This document shows positions 7,688-14,989 of a stretch of 15,676 nucleotides of DNA, piece by piece. This stretch comes from an uncultured Prevotella sp. (GTDB lineage Bacteria > Bacteroidota > Bacteroidia > Bacteroidales > Bacteroidaceae). The stretch's first letter is position 1, and each line of letters starts with the position of its first letter. The DNA is taken from assembly GCA_905210845.1 (NCBI GenBank), contig CAJLYG010000057.1, positions 1 to 15,676 on the forward strand. Direction: 5' to 3'. The notes beneath the pieces are model-generated. The model was not told the origin of the DNA, searched no databases, and saw nothing but the letters and a program-made list of their open reading frames with translations. Made by a program: the position numbers and the translations under genes.

Positions 7688-9529
7688 ATGAAAATTAGGA
7701 ATCTGATTACGCGATTTGTCTCCATGGTCTTCACTCCTATCAAGACCAATGCTGCTTTTTTCGTGTTCATGTACGTATTAGGTGTGCTTTGCGCATGGGA
7801 GACCCTTCCCCATCAGAAAGGAGCAACCCTGTATGAACATACGTATGCAGAATTATTCCTCGACATCTATTTCCTTTGTCTGATCCTTACTGTCATCCCC
7901 CAAAAGGTCAGGATCTGGGTCAAGGGATTTCTGTATTTCATTCTCTATTCCCTTGCGCTGATCGATGTCTATTGCTTTGTCAAGTTCCAGTCGACCATCA
8001 CCCCGACGATGCTTTTGTTAGTTGGGGAGACAGACAGCCGGGAAGCCGGCGATTTCCTAAGGTCGTATTTATCACCAGACATCCTCTTCTCACCAGTGGG
8101 ATGGATCTTATTGCTGATCTTAATTCACGTCGCGAAAGTGTTCCTACCCAGGCTAAGGGTACACCTGAGCTATCGGAACAAGATCTTCCTCCAGAATGGC
8201 GAGCGCCGTGCCATCGCCTTTTGGGAAAAGAGTGCACCGATATGGGGAGTCCTCTCCCTGTGCTTGTTGGTCTACAGTGCCATTGCCTGTGCCCATAACA
8301 AAGCCGCCATGTGCAAGTTGATGTCCGGATCTACCATCGGCGAGGTCGAGCATACCCTCACCGAGAAGGACCATGCCAACCTCTATATGCCGGTTTACCG
8401 GCTGATCTTCAGCATTTATGCCAACGAGTTAGCCTCGCAGCAGATCACGAAGTGCATCGAAGCTGCCAACCATATCCAAGTAGACAGTTGCTCCTACCGT
8501 AGTCCGAACATCGTGTTGATCATCGGAGAGAGCTACGGACGCCAGCATGACCAGCAATATGGCTATTTCATGCCCACGACGCCACGCCAGATCAAGCGGG
8601 AGAAAAGTGGGCTGTTAGTGAAGTTCACGGATGTCGTGGCACCGTGGAACCTGACCAGTTTTGTCTTCAAGAACGTCCTGTCCATGCATGTGGTCGGGCA
8701 AAAAGGAGAATGGTGCGACTATCCCCTGTTCCCGGAGCTTTTCCGCAAGGCTGGATATCACGTGACGTTTATCACCAACCAGTTCCTGCCCCAAGCCAAG
8801 GAGGCGGTATATGATTTCAGTGGAGGGTTCTTCCTGAACAACCCCACCCTCAGCAAGGCACAGTTTGATAGCCGCAACACGCGGCTCTACCGTTATGACG
8901 CAGGGCTGATCAAAGAGTATGACGACAGCTTGAAGAAACTCAACAAGGAGCATAACCTCATCATCTTCCATCTCATTGGGCAGCACGTCAACTACCGGCA
9001 ACGTTATCCCAATGACAGGAGGAAGTTTACCGCGGACGACTATGTCAACAAGCGTCCGGAATTGAATGACAAGCAAAGGCGCATCTTGGCTGACTACGAC
9101 AATGCGGTCCTCTATAACGATTCCATCGTCGACCAGATCGTCAAACGCTTTGAGAACCAAGACGCCATCGTTATCTACATGCCTGACCATGGAGAGGAAT
9201 GTTATGAGGGCAACAGGGGATTCATCTGCAGGAACCATTCCGCAGACATCGACTGGGAACTGGCCCATTATGAGTTCCAGATTCCTTTCTGGATCTACTG
9301 CTCCCATCAATATGCAGTCAAGCACCCGGAAATCTATCAGGCCATTGTCCAGGCGCGCAAGCGCAAGTTCATGACCGATGCCCTCCCCCACCTGTTAGTC
9401 TATTTGGCTGGCATCCATACGCCAAGTTATCATGCAACCTATAATGTAATCAGCCCCGATTACGACGAGAACCGTCCGAGGATACTCAAGGGGACTACTG
9501 ATTATGACAAGCTAAAACCCAAGAAATGA
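7688..9529 (+). CDS. Phosphoethanolamine transferase-like, sulfatase-fold inner-membrane enzyme
   Basis: The family moves phosphoethanolamine from phosphatidylethanolamine to lipid A, core sugars or other glycans on the periplasmic face of the inner membrane. The 613-residue protein has about five N-terminal membrane helices (roughly residues 22-37, 55-70, 79-98, 135-153, 184-202). The segment LLVGETDSREAGDF between them resembles the conserved NETnxREA loop of EptA-like proteins. The soluble domain follows. By analogy with EptA and MCR-1, the metal and catalytic residues are Glu281 in LIIGES, nucleophile Thr323 in APWNLTSF, and Asp500/His501 in MPDHGEE, with His433 and His517 as extra zinc or substrate ligands. 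The ATG at 7688 was preferred to an in-frame TTG at 7661 that lies inside the promoter. The stop overlaps the next start by four bases (ATGA). The acceptor is unknown; polymyxin resistance cannot be inferred. Confidence 0.87.
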   Translation: MKIRNLITRFVSMVFTPIKTNAAFFVFMYVLGVLCAWETLPHQKGATLYEHTYAELFLDIYFLCLILTVIPQKVRIWVKGFLYFILYSLALIDVYCFVKFQSTITPTMLLLVGETDSREAGDFLRSYLSPDILFSPVGWILLLILIHVAKVFLPRLRVHLSYRNKIFLQNGERRAIAFWEKSAPIWGVLSLCLLVYSAIACAHNKAAMCKLMSGSTIGEVEHTLTEKDHANLYMPVYRLIFSIYANELASQQITKCIEAANHIQVDSCSYRSPNIVLIIGESYGRQHDQQYGYFMPTTPRQIKREKSGLLVKFTDVVAPWNLTSFVFKNVLSMHVVGQKGEWCDYPLFPELFRKAGYHVTFITNQFLPQAKEAVYDFSGGFFLNNPTLSKAQFDSRNTRLYRYDAGLIKEYDDSLKKLNKEHNLIIFHLIGQHVNYRQRYPNDRRKFTADDYVNKRPELNDKQRRILADYDNAVLYNDSIVDQIVKRFENQDAIVIYMPDHGEECYEGNRGFICRNHSADIDWELAHYEFQIPFWIYCSHQYAVKHPEIYQAIVQARKRKFMTDALPHLLVYLAGIHTPSYHATYNVISPDYDENRPRILKGTTDYDKLKPKK

Positions 9530-10614
9530 AGACGGAACAACTGACAAGGGCAGAATGCAATGCTCTCCGTGGCATTGCCATCATCGGTATTTTCCTTCAC
9601 AACTATTGCCATTGGCTCAACCCGATCGTGAAGGAGAACGAATACACCTTTTCACAGAAGAACGTGGATTGGCTGAACCAAGTGCTCATCGGCATGGATG
9701 GCAAGATCCTGGCCCATCTCCTATCCTTTTTCGGGCACTATGGCGTCCCTGTCTTCCTCTTTCTCAGTGCCTATGGATTGGTCATGAAATACGAACGGCA
9801 GGACAAAGGATCTCCCACCACGACGAGATACCATTTCATCCGGTATCATTTCCTGAAGCTATTCAAGATGATGATCGTCGGGTTTGTCGCCTTTACGATG
9901 GTCGATGCCATCACGATCGGGCAGCACCACTACCAATTCTTAGATGTTGTGGCACAACTGTTGATGTTCAACAATGTCCTTCCCGATCCCGACCACATCA
10001 TCTGGCCCGGTCCTTATTGGTTCTTCGGACTGATGTTGCAGCTCTATCTTGTCTACCGCTTGCTCCTCTACCGCAGGCATTGGGGATGGACGGTTGGACT
10101 GATGGTGGCATGTGTTGTCATCCAGATGTGCTTAGCACCTGAGGGAGATGCCTTGAACCGGTATCGTTATAATTTCATGGGTGGCATGTTGCCGTTCGGA
10201 TTCGGACTGCTCTATGCCCGCTACTGGCATCGGTCGCTCAGCCGGGGAAGTCTCTGGGGCCTGCTGGTCCTGTCCTTATGCGCCGACTATCTGTTCAGTC
10301 TCAATTTCTATCTATGGACATTCGTTCCCGTATGGATCTGCTTAGGGTCCATTGCCTTCGTGCAATTGATCAACCCAACGGGAGGACAGAGCCTCCGCTC
10401 AGGGATCAAAGAGAGAGTGTTCCATCCCTTGGAATGGGTAGGGACGATCTCTGCTGCCCTGTTTGTCTGCCATCCCATCACCAGGAAGATCTTCATTCCC
10501 ATCAGCAGGGAGGGAGACATCTATACAGGATTGTTACTCTATATCGTTGCCAGCGTGTGCCTGGCATGGTTGTTCAAAGAAGTAATCAAGAGGATTCCTT
10601 CACCTAAACCATAA
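9526..10614 (+). CDS. Acyltransferase-3 family membrane protein, first copy
   Basis: Members of this family are polytopic inner-membrane proteins that O-acylate (often O-acetylate) sugars of lipopolysaccharide, capsule, Nod factors or peptidoglycan. The 362-residue protein has around ten hydrophobic segments. It opens with a family-like first helix, ALRGIAIIGIFLHNYCHW, containing Arg15, His25 and His29, which are candidates for the conserved Arg/His pair. The next helix, YGVPVFLFLSAYGLVMKY, matches the usual G-V-x-x-F-F-x-L-S-G pattern with Ala in place of Gly. No extra SGNH domain is fused, so any acyl group would be passed directly. It overlaps the upstream transferase gene by four bases and is followed 6 bases later by a second member of the same family. 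Acyl donor and acceptor are not evident. Confidence 0.85.
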   Translation: MKTEQLTRAECNALRGIAIIGIFLHNYCHWLNPIVKENEYTFSQKNVDWLNQVLIGMDGKILAHLLSFFGHYGVPVFLFLSAYGLVMKYERQDKGSPTTTRYHFIRYHFLKLFKMMIVGFVAFTMVDAITIGQHHYQFLDVVAQLLMFNNVLPDPDHIIWPGPYWFFGLMLQLYLVYRLLLYRRHWGWTVGLMVACVVIQMCLAPEGDALNRYRYNFMGGMLPFGFGLLYARYWHRSLSRGSLWGLLVLSLCADYLFSLNFYLWTFVPVWICLGSIAFVQLINPTGGQSLRSGIKERVFHPLEWVGTISAALFVCHPITRKIFIPISREGDIYTGLLLYIVASVCLAWLFKEVIKRIPSPKP

Positions 10615-10620
10615 TCAGTC

Positions 10621-11631
10621 ATGAAAGTACCTAACATTGAACTTGCCAATATCAGCAAATACAGAGGTGAGCAGATGGGGCTGGCGATGCTGTTCATCAT
10701 CCTCTTCCATACAGCCCTGCCCCGCAACGATATGTTTTTCGGGTTGCATCGCTGCGGAAATGTCGGCGTGGACATCTTCCTGTTCCTCAGTGGGGTAGGA
10801 CTTTGGTTCGCGTGGATGAAGACGCCTCATGTCAAGCGGTTCTACTGGAGGCGTTTCATCCGCATCTATCCGGCATGGCTGATCATCGCCTGCCTGTATT
10901 ACATTCCAAGGTTTTCCGGCGACTGGGTCGACCTGATCGGAGAGCTCACCATCAACTGGAACTTCTGGAGATATGATGAACTGACCTTCTGGTACATCCC
11001 TGCCATCATGGCACTTTACCTTCTCGCCCCACCCTATATGATGCTCCTCCGCAAGCATCCCATCTACAGATGGCTGCCGGTGCTCATGGTCTTATGGTGC
11101 ATCTTGGTACAATGGGTGCCACCCATCCATCATGCCGTAGGGCATTTGGAGATATTCTGGAGCAGGGTCCCCATCTTCTTCATCGGCATCAACTTCGGAG
11201 AGATGGTCAGGGAGAAGAAAGAAATCGACGGCGCGGGTATCTGGATGCTGATCCTTGCCTTCGTGATGTCCTTCGGTTCCACGCTTTACTTGGAGCAGAT
11301 GACCCATGGGAAGTTCCCGCTCTACGTCGAGCGGATGATCTATATCCCCTTTACCATTTCCACGATATTGATGCTCAACCGGGTACTCAGGCGCATGCCC
11401 AAATGGTTCAATGCCTTCTGGAGATTCTTCGGCACGATCAGCCTGGAAGCTTATCTGTTGCACCTGCACTTCGTAATGGTCTATATCAAGCCCTATCAAT
11501 TGGGATATTGGCCTACGGCACTGCTCACCATCCTGATCACGATCCCCTTGGCATGGATCCTGCATAAGTGCATCGAATGGGGCATCAGTCGGCTCCCTCA
11601 TCAGGAAATCACTCATCCTACACACCCATAG
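10621..11631 (+). CDS. Acyltransferase-3 family membrane protein, second copy
   Basis: This 336-residue polytopic protein belongs to the same broad family as its upstream neighbour but is clearly diverged, so it is unlikely to be a recent duplicate. Arg15 begins the first helix and His30 ends it (LAMLFIILFH). The second helix, NVGVDIFLFLSGVGLWFAW, is the textbook family signature. FYWRRFIRIYPAWL is the cytoplasmic R-R-x-x-R-I-x-P loop typical of these acyltransferases. About ten hydrophobic helices are seen. The C-terminal helix block includes GTISLEAYLLHLHFVM, also typical. The role is probably O-acylation of a lipid-linked or surface sugar. It starts 6 bases after the previous stop; the next gene starts 35 bases downstream, in a gap with no promoter-like element. 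Confidence 0.87.
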   Translation: MKVPNIELANISKYRGEQMGLAMLFIILFHTALPRNDMFFGLHRCGNVGVDIFLFLSGVGLWFAWMKTPHVKRFYWRRFIRIYPAWLIIACLYYIPRFSGDWVDLIGELTINWNFWRYDELTFWYIPAIMALYLLAPPYMMLLRKHPIYRWLPVLMVLWCILVQWVPPIHHAVGHLEIFWSRVPIFFIGINFGEMVREKKEIDGAGIWMLILAFVMSFGSTLYLEQMTHGKFPLYVERMIYIPFTISTILMLNRVLRRMPKWFNAFWRFFGTISLEAYLLHLHFVMVYIKPYQLGYWPTALLTILITIPLAWILHKCIEWGISRLPHQEITHPTHP

Positions 11632-11666
11632 CCGTCGGCTATCCGTGCATCAACCAACCTATAAAG

Positions 11667-12554
11667 ATGAATACGATAGAAGGATTAATTCAAGTCATTC
11701 GACCCAAACAGTGGATCAAGAACGCCTTTGTCTTCATTCCCCTGTTTTTTGGAGGCAGTCTGCTCGATCCCCAAGACCTGTGGGCAGCCTTCGTCACATT
11801 TATTTCCTTTTCCTTAGCCGCCTCCTCGATCTACTGTTTCAACGATGTTGTGGACGTGGAGGCAGACCGAAAGCACCCGATCAAGTGCCATCGACCGGTA
11901 GCGGCCGGCATCATCAGCGTGAAGCAAGCTTACGGACTGATGGTGCTGATGATCCTGCTCGCCATGCTAACGATCCTGCTGCTGCCCATCCGCCGGCTTG
12001 AGGTGGGAGGCATCATCTTATTCTATTGGGTCTTGAACCTCTGCTACTGCGCAAAGCTCAAGCAATATGCCATCTTGGATGTCTGCATCATTGCCTTCGG
12101 CTTCGTGCTGAGGATCCTCGCAGGGGGCGAAGCGACAGATATCATGCTGACCAACTGGATTGTCCTCATGACATTCCTGCTCACGCTGTTCCTCTCTTTT
12201 GCCAAAAGGCGCGATGACGTATTGAGAATGAACGAGACGGGGGAAGCTCCGAGAAAGAACACCAGTAGGTATAACCTCACGTTCATCAACCAAGCCATCA
12301 CCATTACGTCAGGAGTAACGCTCGTCTGCTATATCATGTACACCGTATCCCCCGAGGTCACGGAACGCTTTCATACCCAACATCTCTACCTGACCAGCGT
12401 CTTCGTCCTCTTAGGACTGCTGCGCTACATCCAGATTGCCGTCGTCGACAAGAAAAGCGGTGACCCAACGAAGGTCATTCTCAAAGACCACTTCACGCAA
12501 TTGATCGTCTTGGCATGGGTGTTGTCGTTCTTATTCTTTATCTATATCCTATGA
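11667..12554 (+). CDS. UbiA-family prenyl-phosphate phosphoribosyltransferase-like protein
   Basis: The protein most resembles decaprenyl-phosphate phosphoribosyltransferases (mycobacterial Rv3806c type). These join PRPP to a polyprenyl phosphate, giving polyprenyl-phospho-5-phosphoribose at the inner membrane. The 295-residue length and roughly nine hydrophobic segments fit UbiA enzymes. The opening IRPKQWIKN is typical of this subgroup. The Asp-rich motif at 59-77 reads NDVVDVEADRKHP then IKCHRP, with Asp60, Asp63 and Asp67 for Mg-diphosphate binding and Lys73/Arg76 in the subgroup's K-x-x-R-P pattern. YCAKLKQYAILDV at 127-139 and GFVLRILAGG are also diagnostic. A longer in-frame start at 11568 lies inside the upstream gene and adds non-family sequence, so the ATG at 11667 was chosen. 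The stop overlaps the HAD gene's ATG. MenA or UbiA of quinone synthesis is the less likely alternative. Confidence 0.85.
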   Translation: MNTIEGLIQVIRPKQWIKNAFVFIPLFFGGSLLDPQDLWAAFVTFISFSLAASSIYCFNDVVDVEADRKHPIKCHRPVAAGIISVKQAYGLMVLMILLAMLTILLLPIRRLEVGGIILFYWVLNLCYCAKLKQYAILDVCIIAFGFVLRILAGGEATDIMLTNWIVLMTFLLTLFLSFAKRRDDVLRMNETGEAPRKNTSRYNLTFINQAITITSGVTLVCYIMYTVSPEVTERFHTQHLYLTSVFVLLGLLRYIQIAVVDKKSGDPTKVILKDHFTQLIVLAWVLSFLFFIYIL

Positions 12555-13156
12555 CCGAGGTTTATGCTTTCGACTTTGACGGGACCTTGACGACCAAGGA
12601 CACCCTCCTGCAGTTTATCCGCTATGCCAAGGGGACAGCTGCTTTCGTGGGGGGATTCCTCTTGTTCAGTCCGCTCCTCATCCTGATGAAGCTCCATCTC
12701 TATCCCAACTACAAAGCAAAGGAGAAGATCTTCTCCTTTTATTTCAAGGAGATGGAGATCAGCGACTTCCAAGCGTGCTGCGACCGGTTTGCCCAAGCCC
12801 ACAAAAACCTAATCCGCCCACAAGGATGGGACGCACTCCAGAAAGCTGTCGACGCGCATGCCATCACCATCATTGTCAGCGCCAGCATTGACAACTGGGT
12901 CAGACCGTTCTTCTACAACTTTCCGGAAGGGAGCATTCGGGTATTGGGCACACAAATCGAGGTGGCCGACCATCGGCTGACAGGACGTTTCCTGACACCC
13001 AACTGCTACGGACAGGAAAAGGTCAGGAGAATACAGGAAACCTTAAAAGGAAAACGAGAGGACTATGATATCACAGCCTTCGGCGACAGCCGGGGCGACA
13101 AAGAACTGTTAGCGTATGCCAATACTGGATTTTATAAGCCATTTAGGGGAAGGTAA
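12551..13156 (+). CDS. HAD-IB family phosphatase, possible polyprenyl-phospho-ribose 5-phosphatase
   Basis: This 201-residue HAD-superfamily hydrolase has all four motifs. DFDGTLT has nucleophile Asp8 and acid/base Asp10. Motif II Ser110 is in IIVSASI. Lys157 is in GQEKVR. GDSRGDKELL carries Asp179 and Asp183. Residues 29-50 (TAAFVGGFLLFSPLLILMKLHL) are strongly hydrophobic, like the membrane-facing cap of PgpC-type HAD-IB enzymes, suggesting a lipid-borne phosphate substrate. Its start overlaps the stop of the phosphoribosyltransferase-like gene (ATGA), so the two products are made together. The natural inference is removal of the 5-phosphate from polyprenyl-phospho-5-phosphoribose, the step assigned to Rv3807c (a different fold) in mycobacteria. 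Phosphatidylglycerophosphate phosphatase is an alternative. The ATG at 12551 was chosen over an in-frame start at 12515 within the upstream gene. The 3' end overlaps gtrA by 41 bases. Confidence 0.86.
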   Translation: MTEVYAFDFDGTLTTKDTLLQFIRYAKGTAAFVGGFLLFSPLLILMKLHLYPNYKAKEKIFSFYFKEMEISDFQACCDRFAQAHKNLIRPQGWDALQKAVDAHAITIIVSASIDNWVRPFFYNFPEGSIRVLGTQIEVADHRLTGRFLTPNCYGQEKVRRIQETLKGKREDYDITAFGDSRGDKELLAYANTGFYKPFRGR

Positions 13157-13553
13157 GCGACAAGGATTCGGAGAGGTCATCCGCTTCGGCATCGTGGGCA
13201 TCACGGCTACTGCCATCCAATACGGCATCTATTTTGCCCTTACCTTGCTGATCGGGGACGATGAGCCGAAGGCGAGCATGCACTTCTACTCGTCGGTTTG
13301 CATGACCGTAGGGTACATCATCAGCTTTATCTTCAACTTCTTCGCGTCCACGCATTTCACGTTCCGGGTGAAGGCAAACGCCAAGCACGGGGCTGGATTC
13401 GCACTCTCGCATATGGTGAATTACCTGCTCCAGATGGTCACGCTCAACTTCTTCCTGTGGTTAGGACTCAGCAAACAATGGGCACCCATCCCCATGTTCT
13501 GCATCTGCGTGCCCGTTAATTTCCTATTAGTCAGATTCTTTTTAAAGCGATAG
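13116..13553 (+). CDS. GtrA family membrane protein (putative lipid-linked sugar flippase or partner)
   Basis: GtrA-family proteins are small four-helix inner-membrane proteins. They are thought to flip polyprenyl-phosphate-linked sugars or to help the enzymes that use them; the mycobacterial member Rv3789 sits in the decaprenyl-phospho-arabinose locus. This 145-residue protein has the expected helices at roughly residues 19-40, 55-75, 88-112 and 117-141. The opening EVIRFGIVGITATAIQYGIYF and the second-helix NFFASTHFTFR are characteristic. The ATG at 13116 overlaps the HAD gene by 41 bases; no other ATG lies in frame before the first helix, so I keep it. The next gene begins 2 bases after its stop. 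The order UbiA-HAD-GtrA fits synthesis, trimming and export of one lipid-linked sugar. Confidence 0.88.
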   Translation: MPILDFISHLGEGKRQGFGEVIRFGIVGITATAIQYGIYFALTLLIGDDEPKASMHFYSSVCMTVGYIISFIFNFFASTHFTFRVKANAKHGAGFALSHMVNYLLQMVTLNFFLWLGLSKQWAPIPMFCICVPVNFLLVRFFLKR

Positions 13554-13555
13554 AT

Positions 13556-14989
13556 ATGAAGCAACGATTGAATATATTCAAGATCAAGAAAGAAGAGAGG
13601 TGGCAAGCCCTCGTGGCCTTGCTCGTCTTCATCGCCTTGAACGCCCTTACCATCATCAAATACTACGACCCCTATTCCAGTCTTTCGGATAATTATCACA
13701 AGTTGTTCGTCAAGACCTTCCACGTGTCCGGCTTCGATCCGCTCACCTATTCCGTGGTATCCAACTGGGAAACAGGGTATAACGTCTTCCGCCATCCCCT
13801 CTTGGCGTTCTTCATGTATATCCCCAACCAGATCAACCAAGGACTGATGATGCTCACAGGGCATAACTGCGTGCAGTTCGTCGTGGCTGCATTGCTCATC
13901 TTCTGTGCCTTTTATTCCTATATCTTCCTATATAGGATCTTCCGGGAGGTCATGGACTTGGCACGCGTGGATGCCACCCTGCTCTCTGCCTTCTATTTTT
14001 CTTTTGCCTACGTGATGGTATCCACCATGGTACCCGACCATTTTGTCTTGTCCATGATGATGTTGCTGATAACACTTTACATCAGTGGGATGTGCATGAA
14101 AAAGCACAAAAGGCTCAAAGGCTGGCAGACCATCCTGTTGTTCCTGTTCACCGCCGGCATCTCCCTGAACAACGGGCTGAAGACCTTCATGGCAGCCTTA
14201 TTTGTCAACGGAAAGCACTTCTTCCGCCCCAAATACCTCGTCTTTGCCATCCTCGTCCCAGCTGCGCTCATCTGGATCTTCGCGCGATACGAATACAGAA
14301 CCTTCGTATGGCCCAAGGAAATGGCACGGAAAGAGGCGAGGATGAAGAAAGACAAGGAACTGCGGCAGAAGATCTATACACAATATGCCGACACAGCGTC
14401 CACCCAGGACTCTGCTCAGATCGCACAAGGGGTCAAGGTGGTAATCGCGAAAAAGGTGCAGGAAAAGTTCAAGAGAGACCATCAACAGCCTTGGAATGCC
14501 CACAAGGGCAAGCCCATCACGCAGGGAGAGTTCATGGGATGGACAGATATCAGCACTTCCCGGTGCGAGACAGCAGTGGAAAACTTGTTTGGGGAATCCA
14601 TCCAACTACACCGGCAGCACCTGCTTCAGGACACTTTGATCGGTCGACCTGTCATTGTCAAGTACGACCTGGTCATCAGCTACGTAGTAGAAGCCATCAT
14701 CGTACTCCTGTTTGTCATGGGAATCATCGCCGGATACCGGTCTAAGTTCCTGTGGCTCACCCTCTCCTTCTTCCTGTTCGATATGATCCTGCACATGGGA
14801 TTAGGCTTCGGCATCAACGAGGTGTATATCATGGCAGCGCATTGGATCTACGCGATCCCGATCGCTATCGGCTTCCTGGTTCTGAGAATTAACAAATCTT
14901 TCCTGAAGGCACTCAGGATCCTCCTGATCGTGCTGACCCTTTATCTCTGGATTTATAACGGTTGGCTTCTCACCCAGTACATGCTATGA
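13556..14989 (+). CDS. Polytopic membrane protein, candidate lipid-linked sugar transferase, copy 1
   Basis: I do not recognise a characterised family; from memory, uncertainly, this is what Bacteroidales annotation calls DUF6080. The 477-residue protein starts with a short basic stretch (FKIKKEER). It then has a first helix, an extracytoplasmic loop with SGFDPLTYSVVSNW and YNVFRHPLL (about residues 58-83), and several helices with VPDHF at 159-163. A charged soluble region at about 246-365 contains no known motif, and three or four C-terminal helices follow. This layout (many helices, acidic residues in the first external loop, one soluble domain) resembles GT-C glycosyltransferases, which take sugars from polyprenyl phosphates. 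The neighbours (UbiA, HAD, GtrA) would supply such a donor, but no catalytic residue is proven. The start lies 2 bases after gtrA and the stop overlaps the paralog by four bases. Confidence 0.82.
   Translation: MKQRLNIFKIKKEERWQALVALLVFIALNALTIIKYYDPYSSLSDNYHKLFVKTFHVSGFDPLTYSVVSNWETGYNVFRHPLLAFFMYIPNQINQGLMMLTGHNCVQFVVAALLIFCAFYSYIFLYRIFREVMDLARVDATLLSAFYFSFAYVMVSTMVPDHFVLSMMMLLITLYISGMCMKKHKRLKGWQTILLFLFTAGISLNNGLKTFMAALFVNGKHFFRPKYLVFAILVPAALIWIFARYEYRTFVWPKEMARKEARMKKDKELRQKIYTQYADTASTQDSAQIAQGVKVVIAKKVQEKFKRDHQQPWNAHKGKPITQGEFMGWTDISTSRCETAVENLFGESIQLHRQHLLQDTLIGRPVIVKYDLVISYVVEAIIVLLFVMGIIAGYRSKFLWLTLSFFLFDMILHMGLGFGINEVYIMAAHWIYAIPIAIGFLVLRINKSFLKALRILLIVLTLYLWIYNGWLLTQYML

Noticed and set aside
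8528..8534. Ser282 after Glu281 (GES rather than the GET of EptA/MCR) as a changed catalytic nucleophile
   Set aside because: In EptA and MCR-1 the nucleophilic Thr lies about 40 residues further on; Thr323 here occupies that place, so the Ser is not evidence of lost or altered catalysis.
8615..9391. A 258-codon open frame on the minus strand
   Set aside because: It lies wholly antisense to the catalytic domain of the phosphoethanolamine transferase-like gene, whose motifs are intact, and its translation shows no family features.
7688..9529. Reading the phosphoethanolamine transferase as an mcr-type colistin resistance gene
   Set aside because: It shares only the family fold and metal residues; it sits in a chromosomal envelope operon and the acceptor cannot be known from sequence.
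9555..10142. A 195-codon plus-strand frame
   Set aside because: Shifted reading of the first acyltransferase gene, whose own frame has membrane helices and family motifs.
11667..12554. Assigning the UbiA-family gene to menaquinone or haem synthesis (MenA, CtaB)
   Set aside because: The HPxKxxRP motif, the opening IRPKQWIKN and the HAD/GtrA neighbours fit the phosphoribosyltransferase subgroup better, and no quinone or haem genes are nearby.
14092..14745. A 217-codon plus-strand frame with many Arg, His and Pro residues
   Set aside because: It is an out-of-frame reading of copy 1 of the membrane-protein pair; composition is typical of a shifted frame in a moderately G+C-rich gene.
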